DNA of 64,000 nt from Sphingopyxis sp. JAI108 (GTDB taxonomy: Bacteria > Pseudomonadota > Alphaproteobacteria > Sphingomonadales > Sphingomonadaceae), in assembly GCF_013410105.1 (NCBI RefSeq), contig NZ_JACCCJ010000001.1:1240001-1304000 (forward strand), in the 5' to 3' direction. This document shows positions 24,803 through 33,087 of the stretch, piece after piece (the stretch's first letter is position 1; each line of letters starts with the position of its first letter). Under the pieces are notes generated by a model. That model did no database searches. It saw only the letters and a program-made list of their open reading frames with translations, and had not been told where the DNA came from. A program made the translations under genes and the position numbers.

Positions 24803-25843
24803 ATGAACGCGCCCACCGGCAGGCTGGCCGAAAGCCTGACCCTGCCGCAACCCTATCTGCTGTTCCTCGGCGACACGACCGAGGCGGGCTATGCCAAGAC
24901 CGCCTTTGGCCTCGCCGACTGGGCGGCTGACCGCTGCGTCGGCGAGTATGGGATCGGCGCCTGCTCGGTCAGCGCCGGCTTGCCGCGGCTGTCGCCTGAC
25001 GAGGCCCGCGCGGCGGGAGCGCAGTCGCTGGTGATCGGCGTCGCGAACCAGGGCGGCGTCATCGGCGACGCCTGGGTCGCCGTGCTTGTCGAGGCGATGG
25101 AGGCGGGGCTCGACATTGTCAGCGGGCTCCACACACGGCTGACGAGCATCCCCGCGCTCGTCGAGGCTGCGAAACGGACCGGCCAGCGGCTGATCGACGT
25201 GCGCACGCCGCCGCCGTCGATCCCGATCGCCAACGGCCGCAAGCGCAGCGGCAAGCGCCTGCTGACGGTTGGCACCGATTGCGCGCTCGGCAAGAAATAT
25301 ACCGCGCTCGCGCTCCATCGGGCCTTTGTCGCGCGCGGAATCGACGCCGATTTTCGCGCCACCGGCCAGACCGGGATCATGATCGCGGGCGGCGGGATGC
25401 CGATGGACGCGGTGGTCTCCGATTTCGAGGCGGGGGCGGCGGAGATATTGAGCCCCGACGCGCCCGAAGACCATTGGGACCTGGTGGAGGGGCAGGGGTC
25501 GATCTTCAATCCTGCCTATGCCGCGGTATCGCTTGGCCTGCTCCACGGCAGTCAGCCCGACGTGTTCGTCGTCTGCCACGATCCGGCGCGCAAGGTGATC
25601 CTGGGCATGGAAAGCTTCGCGCTTCCCAGCATCGAGGAGGTGATCGACCTGACGATCCGCCTCGGCAGCCGGACCAATCCGGCGATCCGCTGCGGCGGGG
25701 TGAGCCTCAACACCTCGGCCTATGACGCCGATGCCGCCGAGGCGCTGATGGCGGCCGAACGGCAACGCCTGGGGTTGCCCGTAGCCGACCCGATCCGCGG
25801 CGGCGCGTCGTTCGACGCGCTCGTCGAAAACTGTCTCGCATGA
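24803..25843 (+). CDS. dgcN: DUF1611 family protein, D-glutamate N-acetyltransferase DgcN-like
   Basis: Cytosolic protein of 346 residues. ATG 24803 has GGAG nine bases upstream; an upstream in-frame TTG at 24788 is less likely. The DUF1611 pattern includes LGDTTEAGYAKTAFGLADW, a P-loop-like GTDCALGKKYTA (157-168), GQTGIMIAGGG and DLVEGQGSIFNPAYAAVSLGLLHGSQPD. DgcN proteins of this family acetylate D-glutamate so that DgcA can racemise it to N-acetyl-L-glutamate. The epimerase at 20357 belongs to the DgcA/dipeptide-epimerase family. Here the two genes are separated by a dipeptidase and a receptor gene. The function is inferred from family and context. The ATG of the next gene overlaps its stop (ATGA). 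Confidence 0.82.
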   Translation: MNAPTGRLAESLTLPQPYLLFLGDTTEAGYAKTAFGLADWAADRCVGEYGIGACSVSAGLPRLSPDEARAAGAQSLVIGVANQGGVIGDAWVAVLVEAMEAGLDIVSGLHTRLTSIPALVEAAKRTGQRLIDVRTPPPSIPIANGRKRSGKRLLTVGTDCALGKKYTALALHRAFVARGIDADFRATGQTGIMIAGGGMPMDAVVSDFEAGAAEILSPDAPEDHWDLVEGQGSIFNPAYAAVSLGLLHGSQPDVFVVCHDPARKVILGMESFALPSIEEVIDLTIRLGSRTNPAIRCGGVSLNTSAYDADAAEALMAAERQRLGLPVADPIRGGASFDALVENCLA

Positions 25844-26979
25844 GTGTGGGCGAGACGGGTGGCAGGTCGAGCTGGTTCCAGCGCTTCCTGCTGCCCGGTT
25901 TCGCGTTGAAGGCCGTCATCATCGGCGGCGGCTATGCCACGGGGCGCGAGCTGGCCGAATATTTCGTGCCGTCGGGGCCGTGGGGCGGGCTGGCCGCGAT
26001 GCTGCTCGCGACCTTGATCTGGAGCATCGTCGCGGCGCTGACCTTCGCGCTCGCGCGCCGGATGCAGGCTTATGACTACCGCAGCTTCTTCGAAGGCCTG
26101 CTCGGCCCCGCCTGGATCGCGTTCGAAGGCGCCTATCTGATTTTCGTCGTGTTGATCATCGCGGTGTTCGGTGCGGCGGCGGGCGCGATCGGCGCAGCGA
26201 CCTTCGGCTGGCCCGACCTCGCCGGGTCGGTGCTGCTGGCGCTCAGCATCCTCGGTTTCACCGCCTTCGGCACGGCGCTTGTCGAGACATTGTTCAAATA
26301 TGCCTCGATGCTGATCTACGCGGTCTATGCGCTGTTCCTTGTGTTCGCGCTCGCCAGCTTTGGCGAAATGATCGGAAGCGGCTTCGCGAATGCGCCGCCG
26401 CCGTCGGGCAATTGGGTGGCGGGCGGCATCACCTATGCGAGTTATAATATCGTCGGTGCGGTCGTCATCCTGCCCGTCCTCCGCCACCTCACCAGCCAGC
26501 GCGACGCAGTCGTCGCGGGGCTGATCGCGGGGCCGCTGACGATGCTGCCGGCAATCCTCTTCTTCGTCGCGATGATGGCTTTTTACCCTGCGATCGGCAG
26601 CGAAACCTTGCCTTCGGATTTCCTGCTGCGGCAGATGGCCGTGCCGGGCTTTCATATATTGTTCCAGATGATGATCTTTGCCGCGCTGCTCGAAAGCGGC
26701 GTCGGCGCGATCCATGCGATCAACGAACGCGTCTCGGGCGTCGTCGAGGCGCGCGGGCGGCCGCCGCTCGGCACCGGCCCGCGCGCCGCGATCGGGACGC
26801 TCGTTCTTGTCGGCTGCATGTTCGTCGCTGCGCGCGTCGGTCTCGTCGACCTGATCGCCAGTGGCTATCGTTTCCTCGCCTGGCTTTTCCTCGCGGTCTT
26901 CGTTCTGCCCTTGCTGACGATCGGGACCTGGCGCCTGCTTCGTCCCGCACCCGCTCCCCAAATGGAGGCCTTGCCATGA
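25840..26979 (+). CDS. YkvI-like polytopic membrane transporter
   Basis: Inner-membrane protein of 379 residues with about ten hydrophobic helices and almost no soluble domain. It begins FLLPGFALKAVIIGGGYATGRELAEYFVPSGPWGGL, a pattern typical of the YkvI/BCCT-APC-like permeases. Middle helices contain YASYNIVGAVVILPVLRHLTSQRDA and LPAILFFVAMMAFYPAIGSETLPSD. Substrates of the family are unproven. Lying between the DgcN-like gene and a peptidase gene, with 4-bp ATGA overlaps on both sides, it is the best candidate for inner-membrane uptake of the amino acid or dipeptide released in the periplasm. Confidence 0.82.
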   Translation: MSVGETGGRSSWFQRFLLPGFALKAVIIGGGYATGRELAEYFVPSGPWGGLAAMLLATLIWSIVAALTFALARRMQAYDYRSFFEGLLGPAWIAFEGAYLIFVVLIIAVFGAAAGAIGAATFGWPDLAGSVLLALSILGFTAFGTALVETLFKYASMLIYAVYALFLVFALASFGEMIGSGFANAPPPSGNWVAGGITYASYNIVGAVVILPVLRHLTSQRDAVVAGLIAGPLTMLPAILFFVAMMAFYPAIGSETLPSDFLLRQMAVPGFHILFQMMIFAALLESGVGAIHAINERVSGVVEARGRPPLGTGPRAAIGTLVLVGCMFVAARVGLVDLIASGYRFLAWLFLAVFVLPLLTIGTWRLLRPAPAPQMEALP

Positions 26980-28553
26980 AAGCCGTTCGCCTGCTCGCCC
27001 TGTCGCTGATGCTGTCGGTCGCCGCGCCCGCATGGGCCGAGCCGCCCGCCGACATCGGCGAAAGCGTCGAGGCGCTGCGCAAGAAGGTCGGCGCGGCGGG
27101 CGTGTCGATCGCGATCGTCGAGGACAGCAAGACGACGTTGTCGCGCGGCTGGGGCGTGCGCAAGCTCGGCGAGCGCGCGCCGGTCGATGCGCAGACGATC
27201 TTCCAGACCGGATCGACCGGCAAGGCGATGACCGCCGCGGCGCTTGCGATCCTCGTCGACGAAGGCAAGATCGCGTGGGACGATCCGGTGATCAAACATA
27301 TGCCCTGGTTCCGCATGTACGACGCCTGGGTAACCCGCGAGATCACGATCCGCGACCTGCTTGTCCATAGAAGTGGGCTGGGGCTGGGGCAGGGGGACCT
27401 GATGTTCGTGCCGCGCACGCATCTGACGCGCAAGCAGACGGTCGAGCGCGTCGCCTATTTGAAGCCCAAGACGAGTTTTCGCTCGGCCTATGCCTATGAC
27501 AATATCCTCTATGCCGTCGCGGGTCAGCTGATCGAGGAAGTCACCGGGCAGACGTGGGAGGATTTCATCCGCGCCCGCGTGCTGCGCGCCGGCGGCATGA
27601 AGAATGCGACGAGCGACAGCGAAGACCGATTCCGTATCGCGAACCGCAGCTGGCCGCACGCCCGGCTGTCGGGCGCGCTGCGTGGGCTGGGCCCGCAACA
27701 GGCGCTCGACGAACGCGACGAGCTCGGCCGCAACGGCGCCCCCGCTGGCGGGCTCGCGCTCAGCGCCGACGACATGGCGGCGTGGCTCAAGATCCAGCTT
27801 GCGCACGGCGCGCTCCCCAACGGAAAACGCCTGTTCAGCGAGAAGCAGGCGGCGGAAATGTGGGCGCCGGTGACACCGATGCCGATCACGCCGCTTCCCG
27901 ACCAGCTCAAGCCCGCGCAGCCGACGCAGCAGGCCTATGCGCTCGGCTGGCAGGTGCAGGATTATCGCGGCCACCGCATCATCCAGCACGGCGGCGGCGT
28001 CTTCGGGTCGATCACGCGCGTCGTCATGATCCCCGACAAAAATGTCGGCTTCGCGATCATGATGAACAGCGAGGACAGCGGGATGCTCCTCGGCCTCACC
28101 TACGACCTTCTCGATCATTATCTGGACCAGGGCGAGTATGGCTGGATCCAGAAGTGGGAAGACTGGTATCAGGCGCGGCTCGCGGGGGGCGAGGCGTTCC
28201 TGAAGCAGTCGAAGGCGTCGCCGGCGCAGAGCGGTCCCTCGCTCGCGCTGGCGCGCTACGCCGGGCGCTACCGCGATCCCTGGTATGGCGATGTCGTCGT
28301 GGGGTCGGGCGCGAACGGGCTGACGATCGATTTCACCTCGACGCCGCGGATGGCGGGGCGGCTCAAGCATTGGCAATATGACAGCTTCGTCACCAAGTTC
28401 GACGATCCGGCGATCGAGCCCGCCTATGTCACCTTCGCGCTCGACGCCGACGGCAAGGTGACGGGCGTGACGATGAAGGCGGTGAGCCAGATCGCCGACT
28501 TCAGCTGGGACTATCACGATCTGGATTTGAAGCCCGTGGAGGACACGAAATGA
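26976..28553 (+). CDS. Serine hydrolase, class C beta-lactamase fold
   Basis: Exported protein of 525 residues, signal peptide to about APAWA. Ser80-Thr-Gly-Lys83 in QTGSTGK is the SxxK nucleophile motif, YDN in AYAYDNILY is the YxN motif and RIIQHGGGVFGS carries the HxG motif. The C-terminal 110 residues (GRYRDPWYGDVVVGSGANG onward) look like the DUF3471 domain found after this fold. Such proteins include D-aminopeptidases, DD-peptidases and esterases. Start and stop overlap the neighbouring genes by 4 bp, so it is an integral member of the operon. It differs from the hydrolase at 18378 in lacking the membrane domain. Confidence 0.9.
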   Translation: MKAVRLLALSLMLSVAAPAWAEPPADIGESVEALRKKVGAAGVSIAIVEDSKTTLSRGWGVRKLGERAPVDAQTIFQTGSTGKAMTAAALAILVDEGKIAWDDPVIKHMPWFRMYDAWVTREITIRDLLVHRSGLGLGQGDLMFVPRTHLTRKQTVERVAYLKPKTSFRSAYAYDNILYAVAGQLIEEVTGQTWEDFIRARVLRAGGMKNATSDSEDRFRIANRSWPHARLSGALRGLGPQQALDERDELGRNGAPAGGLALSADDMAAWLKIQLAHGALPNGKRLFSEKQAAEMWAPVTPMPITPLPDQLKPAQPTQQAYALGWQVQDYRGHRIIQHGGGVFGSITRVVMIPDKNVGFAIMMNSEDSGMLLGLTYDLLDHYLDQGEYGWIQKWEDWYQARLAGGEAFLKQSKASPAQSGPSLALARYAGRYRDPWYGDVVVGSGANGLTIDFTSTPRMAGRLKHWQYDSFVTKFDDPAIEPAYVTFALDADGKVTGVTMKAVSQIADFSWDYHDLDLKPVEDTK

Positions 28554-29731
28554 AGCATATCGCGATCCTGCTGGCCGCAACGGCACTCACGGCCTGCTCG
28601 ACCGGAGGCGACAAGCCGAAGGAGGCGCCCGACGCGCCGCTGCACAGCCGGATGCTCGTGCTCGACACGCACCTCGACACCCCGCTCCATTTCGAACGCG
28701 CGGGCTGGAGCTTTGCCGATCGTCACGCGCTCGCCGACGACATTTCGCAGCTCGACATTCCGCGGATGAAGGACGGCAATCTCGACGGCGGCTTTTTCGC
28801 CATCTACACCGAGCAGGGGCCATTGACGCCAAAGGGTTACGCCGATGCACTCGCCTTCGCGCGCAAGCGTTCGGACCTGATCGACAGCACCATCGCCAAA
28901 TATCCCGAAGTCATCGCTCCCGCCTTGACGGCACCCGATGCGCTGCGGCTGAACAAGGAAGGCAAGCTGATCGCCTTCAAGTCGATGGAGAACAGCTATC
29001 CGCTCGGCGAAGACCTTTCGCTGCTTCAGGAATTTTACGACAAGGGCCTGCGCCTCGCGGGGCCGGTGCATTCGAAGGACAATCAGTTCGCCGACAGCGC
29101 GACGGGGGCTGGGCGCTGGAAAGGGCTGAGCCCGCTCGGCAAACAGTGGGTCGCAGAGATGAACCGTCTCGGCATCGTGATCGATGCGAGCCATTCGTCC
29201 GACGCGGCGTTCGACCAGCTATTGGCGCTGTCGAAATATCCGATCCTGCTTTCGCACTCGAGCCTGCGATCGGCCTATGACCATCCGCGCAACCTCGACG
29301 AGGGCCGATTGAAGGCGCTCGCGGCGAAGGGCGGCGCCATGTGCATCTCGACGATCTTCATGTCGGAGATGAACATGTCGCCCGCGCGCGGCGAGCTGTT
29401 CGGCAAATATGAACGGATCGGCACGCTCTCGCCCGCCGAGCAGGCCGACCTCAACCGCCAGTGGCGCGAACTCGACAAGACCGAAAAATTGTGGGCGGCC
29501 GATTTCGACGCCTATATGACGATGGTGCTGCGCGCGATCGAGGTCGGCGGCGTCGACCATATCTGCTTCGGCGCCGACTGGGACGGCGGCGGCGGACTGC
29601 CGGGCATTGAGGATGTCTCGGCGCTGCCCAAGGTCACCGAGCGGCTGAAGGCGGCGGGTTATTCGGACGTCGACATCGAGAAGATGTGGAGCGGCAACAT
29701 CCTGCGCGTGCTCGCGGCGCAGGGGAAATAG
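28550..29731 (+). CDS. M19 membrane-type dipeptidase, lipoprotein
   Basis: Protein of 393 residues with a lipoprotein signal (LAATALTAC, acylated Cys16). All M19 zinc ligands are visible: His41-x-Asp43 in LDTHLDTPLHF, Glu in SMENSYPLGED, His in VIDASHSSDA, His in LLSHSSLRSAYDHPRN, and Asp in CFGADWDGGGG. It should hydrolyse dipeptides, including L-D dipeptides that ordinary peptidases leave, in the periplasm at a membrane face. It is the last gene of the operon, starting within the serine hydrolase stop codon. It is convergent with dctD, six bases from the other stop codon. Confidence 0.93.
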   Translation: MKHIAILLAATALTACSTGGDKPKEAPDAPLHSRMLVLDTHLDTPLHFERAGWSFADRHALADDISQLDIPRMKDGNLDGGFFAIYTEQGPLTPKGYADALAFARKRSDLIDSTIAKYPEVIAPALTAPDALRLNKEGKLIAFKSMENSYPLGEDLSLLQEFYDKGLRLAGPVHSKDNQFADSATGAGRWKGLSPLGKQWVAEMNRLGIVIDASHSSDAAFDQLLALSKYPILLSHSSLRSAYDHPRNLDEGRLKALAAKGGAMCISTIFMSEMNMSPARGELFGKYERIGTLSPAEQADLNRQWRELDKTEKLWAADFDAYMTMVLRAIEVGGVDHICFGADWDGGGGLPGIEDVSALPKVTERLKAAGYSDVDIEKMWSGNILRVLAAQGK

Positions 29732-29737
29732 ACGGCG

Positions 29738-31075
29738 TCAGCCGCGGAACTGCTTGGGGTCGATCCCGAGCTTTGCCATCTTGTCGTACAGCGTCTTTCG
29801 CGGCACCCCTAGCCGCGCCATCGTCGCAGCAATATTGCCGCGCGCCTGCGCCAGTGTGTCCTCGATGATCGTCGCCTCGAAGCGGCGCAGCCGCTCGGCG
29901 AGCGGCGCCTCGGCGGGTAGCGAGGAACGGCCTGGGTCGGAGGGCAGGTCCAGCACGACGCTATAGGCGAAATTCTTCAGCTCGCGGACATTGCCCGGCC
30001 AGTCGTGCTCGACCAGGTGGCGGCGGATGCTGTCGTCGATCTGGAACCCCGACATTCCCATCTTCGCCGCGGCTTCGTCGAGGAAGAAGGCGAAAGTCTG
30101 CGGAATGTCCGACCGCCGCTCGCGCAAGGGCGGAATGCGCAGCTTCACGACGTGCAGCCGGTAATAGAGATCCTCGCGGAAATCGCCGCCGCGCACCGCG
30201 TCCATCAGGTCGGTCTTCGTCGCCGCGATGACGCGCAGGTCGACGGGCTCGGGTGCGCTGGCGCCCAAGGGCTGCACCTCGCGTTCCTCGATCACGCGCA
30301 GCAGCTTCGCCTGCACCGCGGGGTGCATCGTGTCGATCTCGTCGAGGAACAAAGTCCCGCGGTGCGCGCTGCGGATGCGTCCGGCCTGACCCAGCTTGCC
30401 CGTCGCGCGGTCGGCAAGGTCGCTGCCGAACAGCTCGGCTTCCGCGAGCTCTTGCGGCAGGGCGGCGCAATTGACCGCAACCAGCGATGCCGCGCTCCGC
30501 CGGCTCTGGCGGTGGAGCATATGTGCGACCAGCTCCTTCCCGGTTCCCGTCTCACCCTCGATCAGCACGTCGATATCGGCCTGTGCGAGCTGTGCGATGG
30601 TCTCGCGCAGCCGCACCATCGCCGGGCTTTCCCCGATCAGCGGGCTGTCGATTGCCGCCGCCGCCGCGGTCAGCCGGCGGTTGTCGAGGATCAGCGCCCG
30701 GTGGGCGAGCGCGCGGCGCGCGACCCCGACCAGATGGTCCGCCGCAAAGGGTTTGGCGAGGAAATCGAACGCCCCGTCGTGGAGCGCGCGCACCGCCATC
30801 GTGACATCGGCGTGACCGGTGATCAGGACAACCGGAATCTCGGGATCGATCGAATGGATCGCCGCGCGCAGTTCGAGCCCGTCCATTCCGGGCATGCGGA
30901 TATCGGTGACGACGATACCGGGAAAGCCGCTGTCGATGCGCGGCAGGACGCTGCGTGCATCCGGAAAGGACTCGACCGCGAGCCCCGCCAGATCGAGCGT
31001 CTGAACATTCGCTTCGCGCAGCGCCGCATCGTCGTCGACGAAGAAGACCGTCTGCTCGGCCGTGAAAAAGCTCAT
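29738..31075 (-). CDS. dctD: DctD-like response regulator of the NtrC class, GAFTGA motif lost
   Basis: Response regulator of 445 residues for C4-dicarboxylate uptake, started at ATG 31075 (overlapping the dctB stop by 4 bp). Receiver domain 1-120 with phospho-acceptor Asp58 in VVTDIRMPGMDG; AAA+ domain with Walker A GETGTGKE (174-181), Walker B GTLFLDEID, and WPGNVREL; C-terminal Fis-type helix-turn-helix (NIAATMARLGVPRKTLYDKMAKLG). After ELFG (214-217) the sigma54-contacting GAFTGA loop is replaced by SDLADRATGKLG. Activation of a sigma54 promoter is therefore doubtful. Partner of the sensor kinase at 31072. Confidence 0.88.
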   Translation of the reverse strand: MSFFTAEQTVFFVDDDAALREANVQTLDLAGLAVESFPDARSVLPRIDSGFPGIVVTDIRMPGMDGLELRAAIHSIDPEIPVVLITGHADVTMAVRALHDGAFDFLAKPFAADHLVGVARRALAHRALILDNRRLTAAAAAIDSPLIGESPAMVRLRETIAQLAQADIDVLIEGETGTGKELVAHMLHRQSRRSAASLVAVNCAALPQELAEAELFGSDLADRATGKLGQAGRIRSAHRGTLFLDEIDTMHPAVQAKLLRVIEEREVQPLGASAPEPVDLRVIAATKTDLMDAVRGGDFREDLYYRLHVVKLRIPPLRERRSDIPQTFAFFLDEAAAKMGMSGFQIDDSIRRHLVEHDWPGNVRELKNFAYSVVLDLPSDPGRSSLPAEAPLAERLRRFEATIIEDTLAQARGNIAATMARLGVPRKTLYDKMAKLGIDPKQFRG

Positions 31076-32868
31076 GCTCGCCTCAACGTCAGGCGGAAAC
31101 CCGCGCCGCCGAGGGGCGAGGGGATGAGGGTCAGCGTACCGCCGAACCCGGTCATGATGTCGCTGGCGATCGCCAGCCCCAGTCCCAGCCCGTCGGGCCG
31201 GCCGGTGACGAAGGGCGTGAACAACTGCGGCAATATGTCCGCCGGAACACCGGGGCCATTGTCGCAAATGTCGATCAGCACCGGCCCGTTGCCATGCGCC
31301 AGCAGGGTTACGCGCGCGCCATCGACGTCGCGAACCGCCTCGGCGGCATTTTGCAGCAGGTTGATCAGCACCTGTTCCAGCCGCACGCGATCGGCGTGCA
31401 CGGCGACGGCCGGCTCGTCTACTCCCACGTCAAGTGCGATGCCCTGCGCGCGCAGCCGGTCGCCGATCAGCAACAATGTCCCGTCGATCGCCGATCGCAG
31501 CGGGACAGGACCAAGCGGTGCCGGCGCGCGGCGCGCGAAATTGCGCAGCTCGCCGGTGATCGCGCCGACGCGGGCGGTCAGCTCGACGATATGGCCCAGA
31601 TTGCCGCGCGCCTTGTCGGGCTGCGTCCGGTCGAGATAGGCAAGGGCGTTTTCGGCGAAGGTGCGGATCGCGGCGACCGGCTGGTTGATCTCGTGCGCGA
31701 CGCCGGCGGTGATCTGTCCGATCGAGCCGAGCCGGCTCGCCTGCGCGAGTTCCTCGCGCGCGGCGCGATAGCGGCGGTCGGTTTCGGCCTGCCGCTCCGA
31801 TGCCTGCCGTAATTCGTCGTTGGCGGCGCGCAAATCGCGCGTGCGGGCGGCAACCTCGCGTTCGAGCGCTTCGTGTGCCGCCTGCCGCATCGTCTGCCGC
31901 TCGACGAGGCGCAGCAGCGTGACGATCGCCGCGCCGACGAGGATCAGCAGGATCAGGAAGGCGACGCGCGCGGTCGCGGCGGCGCTGTCGCGCGCGGGTC
32001 CGGCGGGCTGGAGCAGGCGGAGTGTGCTGCCGCGAAGTGAAACGCGCTCGTCGGCCTGACGGAACAGATCGTCGCCGACGCGAAGGCCGCCCCCTGCGCG
32101 GTCGACCGGCAGCGGGGCCAGCCGCGCCTCGCCATAGCTGCGCGTCGCGCGAAGCCGCCGCTGCGCTTCGGCCGAGATCGGCACGAAGGAGCGGAAGCGC
32201 CAGCGCGCGTCGCTGCTCATCACGACGATACCCGCTGCGTCGGTCACCAGTGTGGTTGCGGACGAATCGGCCCAGCGCGACTCGAGCTTGTCGAATTCGA
32301 CCTTGAGCACGATTACACCGAGCCGGCGCCCGCCGACGGTGACGCGCCGCGCGAGATAGAGGCCGGGGCGCCCGCTCACCGTCCCGAGCGCGAACAGCTC
32401 GGCCTCGCCGTCTTGCATCGCGCCCTGGAAATAGGGCCGGAAACGGTAGTTCTGGCCGACAAAGCTCGTCGGCGCGCTCCAGTTGCTCGCGGCGATCGTC
32501 GTGCCGCCGGCATCGAGGACATAGATCACCGCGGCGTCGGTGCGCGTGGCAAGCTGCTCGAGTTCGCGGTCGAGACGGCGCGAGGCGGCGTCGCTCTTGT
32601 CGGCGAGCGCCGCGCGCACGTCGGGAAATTCGGTGAGGACGCGCGGCAGCAGGCGGAATTTCTGCAATTCGCTTTCGAGCAGATTCGCATGCGCGCGCGC
32701 ATTCTGGCGCGCTTCGAGATCGGCCTGCGCGTTCGCGCGATCGGCCGCCCATCGGGCTAGGCCAAAACCCGCGACGAGCAGGATCGCGAAGCCGACCGCG
32801 ACGGCGACGAGCAGGCGCCGGCGACCCGCTTGGGCCCTTGGTGGCTGCGAATCGGTAGGATCGGACAT
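31072..32868 (-). CDS. dctB: DctB-like sensor histidine kinase
   Basis: Membrane-bound kinase of 598 residues. TM1 about 19-39 and TM2 about 302-321 flank a periplasmic double-PAS-like sensor domain typical of DctB, with YRFRPYFQGAMQ and GRPGLYLARRV. A short coiled coil (323-375) follows, then the phosphorylation site His392 in GVAHEINQPVAAIRTF. The ATPase domain has NLLQNAAEA (N box), DICDNGPGV (G1) and DGLGLGLAIA (G2). It senses succinate-type C4-dicarboxylates and phosphorylates DctD. The start codon overlaps the first of two operator-like repeats located between this gene and dctA. Confidence 0.93.
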   Translation of the reverse strand: MSDPTDSQPPRAQAGRRRLLVAVAVGFAILLVAGFGLARWAADRANAQADLEARQNARAHANLLESELQKFRLLPRVLTEFPDVRAALADKSDAASRRLDRELEQLATRTDAAVIYVLDAGGTTIAASNWSAPTSFVGQNYRFRPYFQGAMQDGEAELFALGTVSGRPGLYLARRVTVGGRRLGVIVLKVEFDKLESRWADSSATTLVTDAAGIVVMSSDARWRFRSFVPISAEAQRRLRATRSYGEARLAPLPVDRAGGGLRVGDDLFRQADERVSLRGSTLRLLQPAGPARDSAAATARVAFLILLILVGAAIVTLLRLVERQTMRQAAHEALEREVAARTRDLRAANDELRQASERQAETDRRYRAAREELAQASRLGSIGQITAGVAHEINQPVAAIRTFAENALAYLDRTQPDKARGNLGHIVELTARVGAITGELRNFARRAPAPLGPVPLRSAIDGTLLLIGDRLRAQGIALDVGVDEPAVAVHADRVRLEQVLINLLQNAAEAVRDVDGARVTLLAHGNGPVLIDICDNGPGVPADILPQLFTPFVTGRPDGLGLGLAIASDIMTGFGGTLTLIPSPLGGAGFRLTLRRA

Positions 32869-32885
32869 GTGCGGATTATTGCACA
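32868..32885. promoter_or_regulatory. Putative DctD binding site 1
   Basis: TGTGCGGATTATTGCACA: inverted 5-bp ends TGTGC/GCACA around 8 bp. It overlaps the dctB start codon. Fourteen of 18 positions match site 2, which begins 32 bp downstream (three helical turns). The layout resembles the tandem DctD sites upstream of rhizobial dctA. Confidence 0.5.
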
Positions 32886-32899
32886 GATATTTGCAAACC

Positions 32900-32917
32900 T
32901 ATGCGGAAAGTTGCACA
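32900..32917. promoter_or_regulatory. Putative DctD binding site 2
   Basis: TATGCGGAAAGTTGCACA is the second copy of the 18-bp element, in the same orientation. It lies about 170 bp upstream of the dctA start. No convincing sigma54 promoter (GG-N10-GC type) lies between it and dctA; the following stretch 32941-32990 is AT-rich. Confidence 0.45.
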
Positions 32918-33087
32918 AATCTGTTGTCGCCGCGAACAGGCTTATAAATAAAATTGAGCTATTACATATATTTATGAAAAATTGCCCTCATATTTGACCC
33001 CCGTTCCGCGCCGCTCGTAAATTGGCGGAAAGGCCGTCCGACGGCCGCAAGCGAGCGCCGATGGCGCGAAGACATGGGGAGAGGCTG

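Noticed and set aside
32886-33087. Sigma54 promoter for dctA
   Set aside because: No GG-N10-GC arrangement with the TGGC/TTGC context was found.
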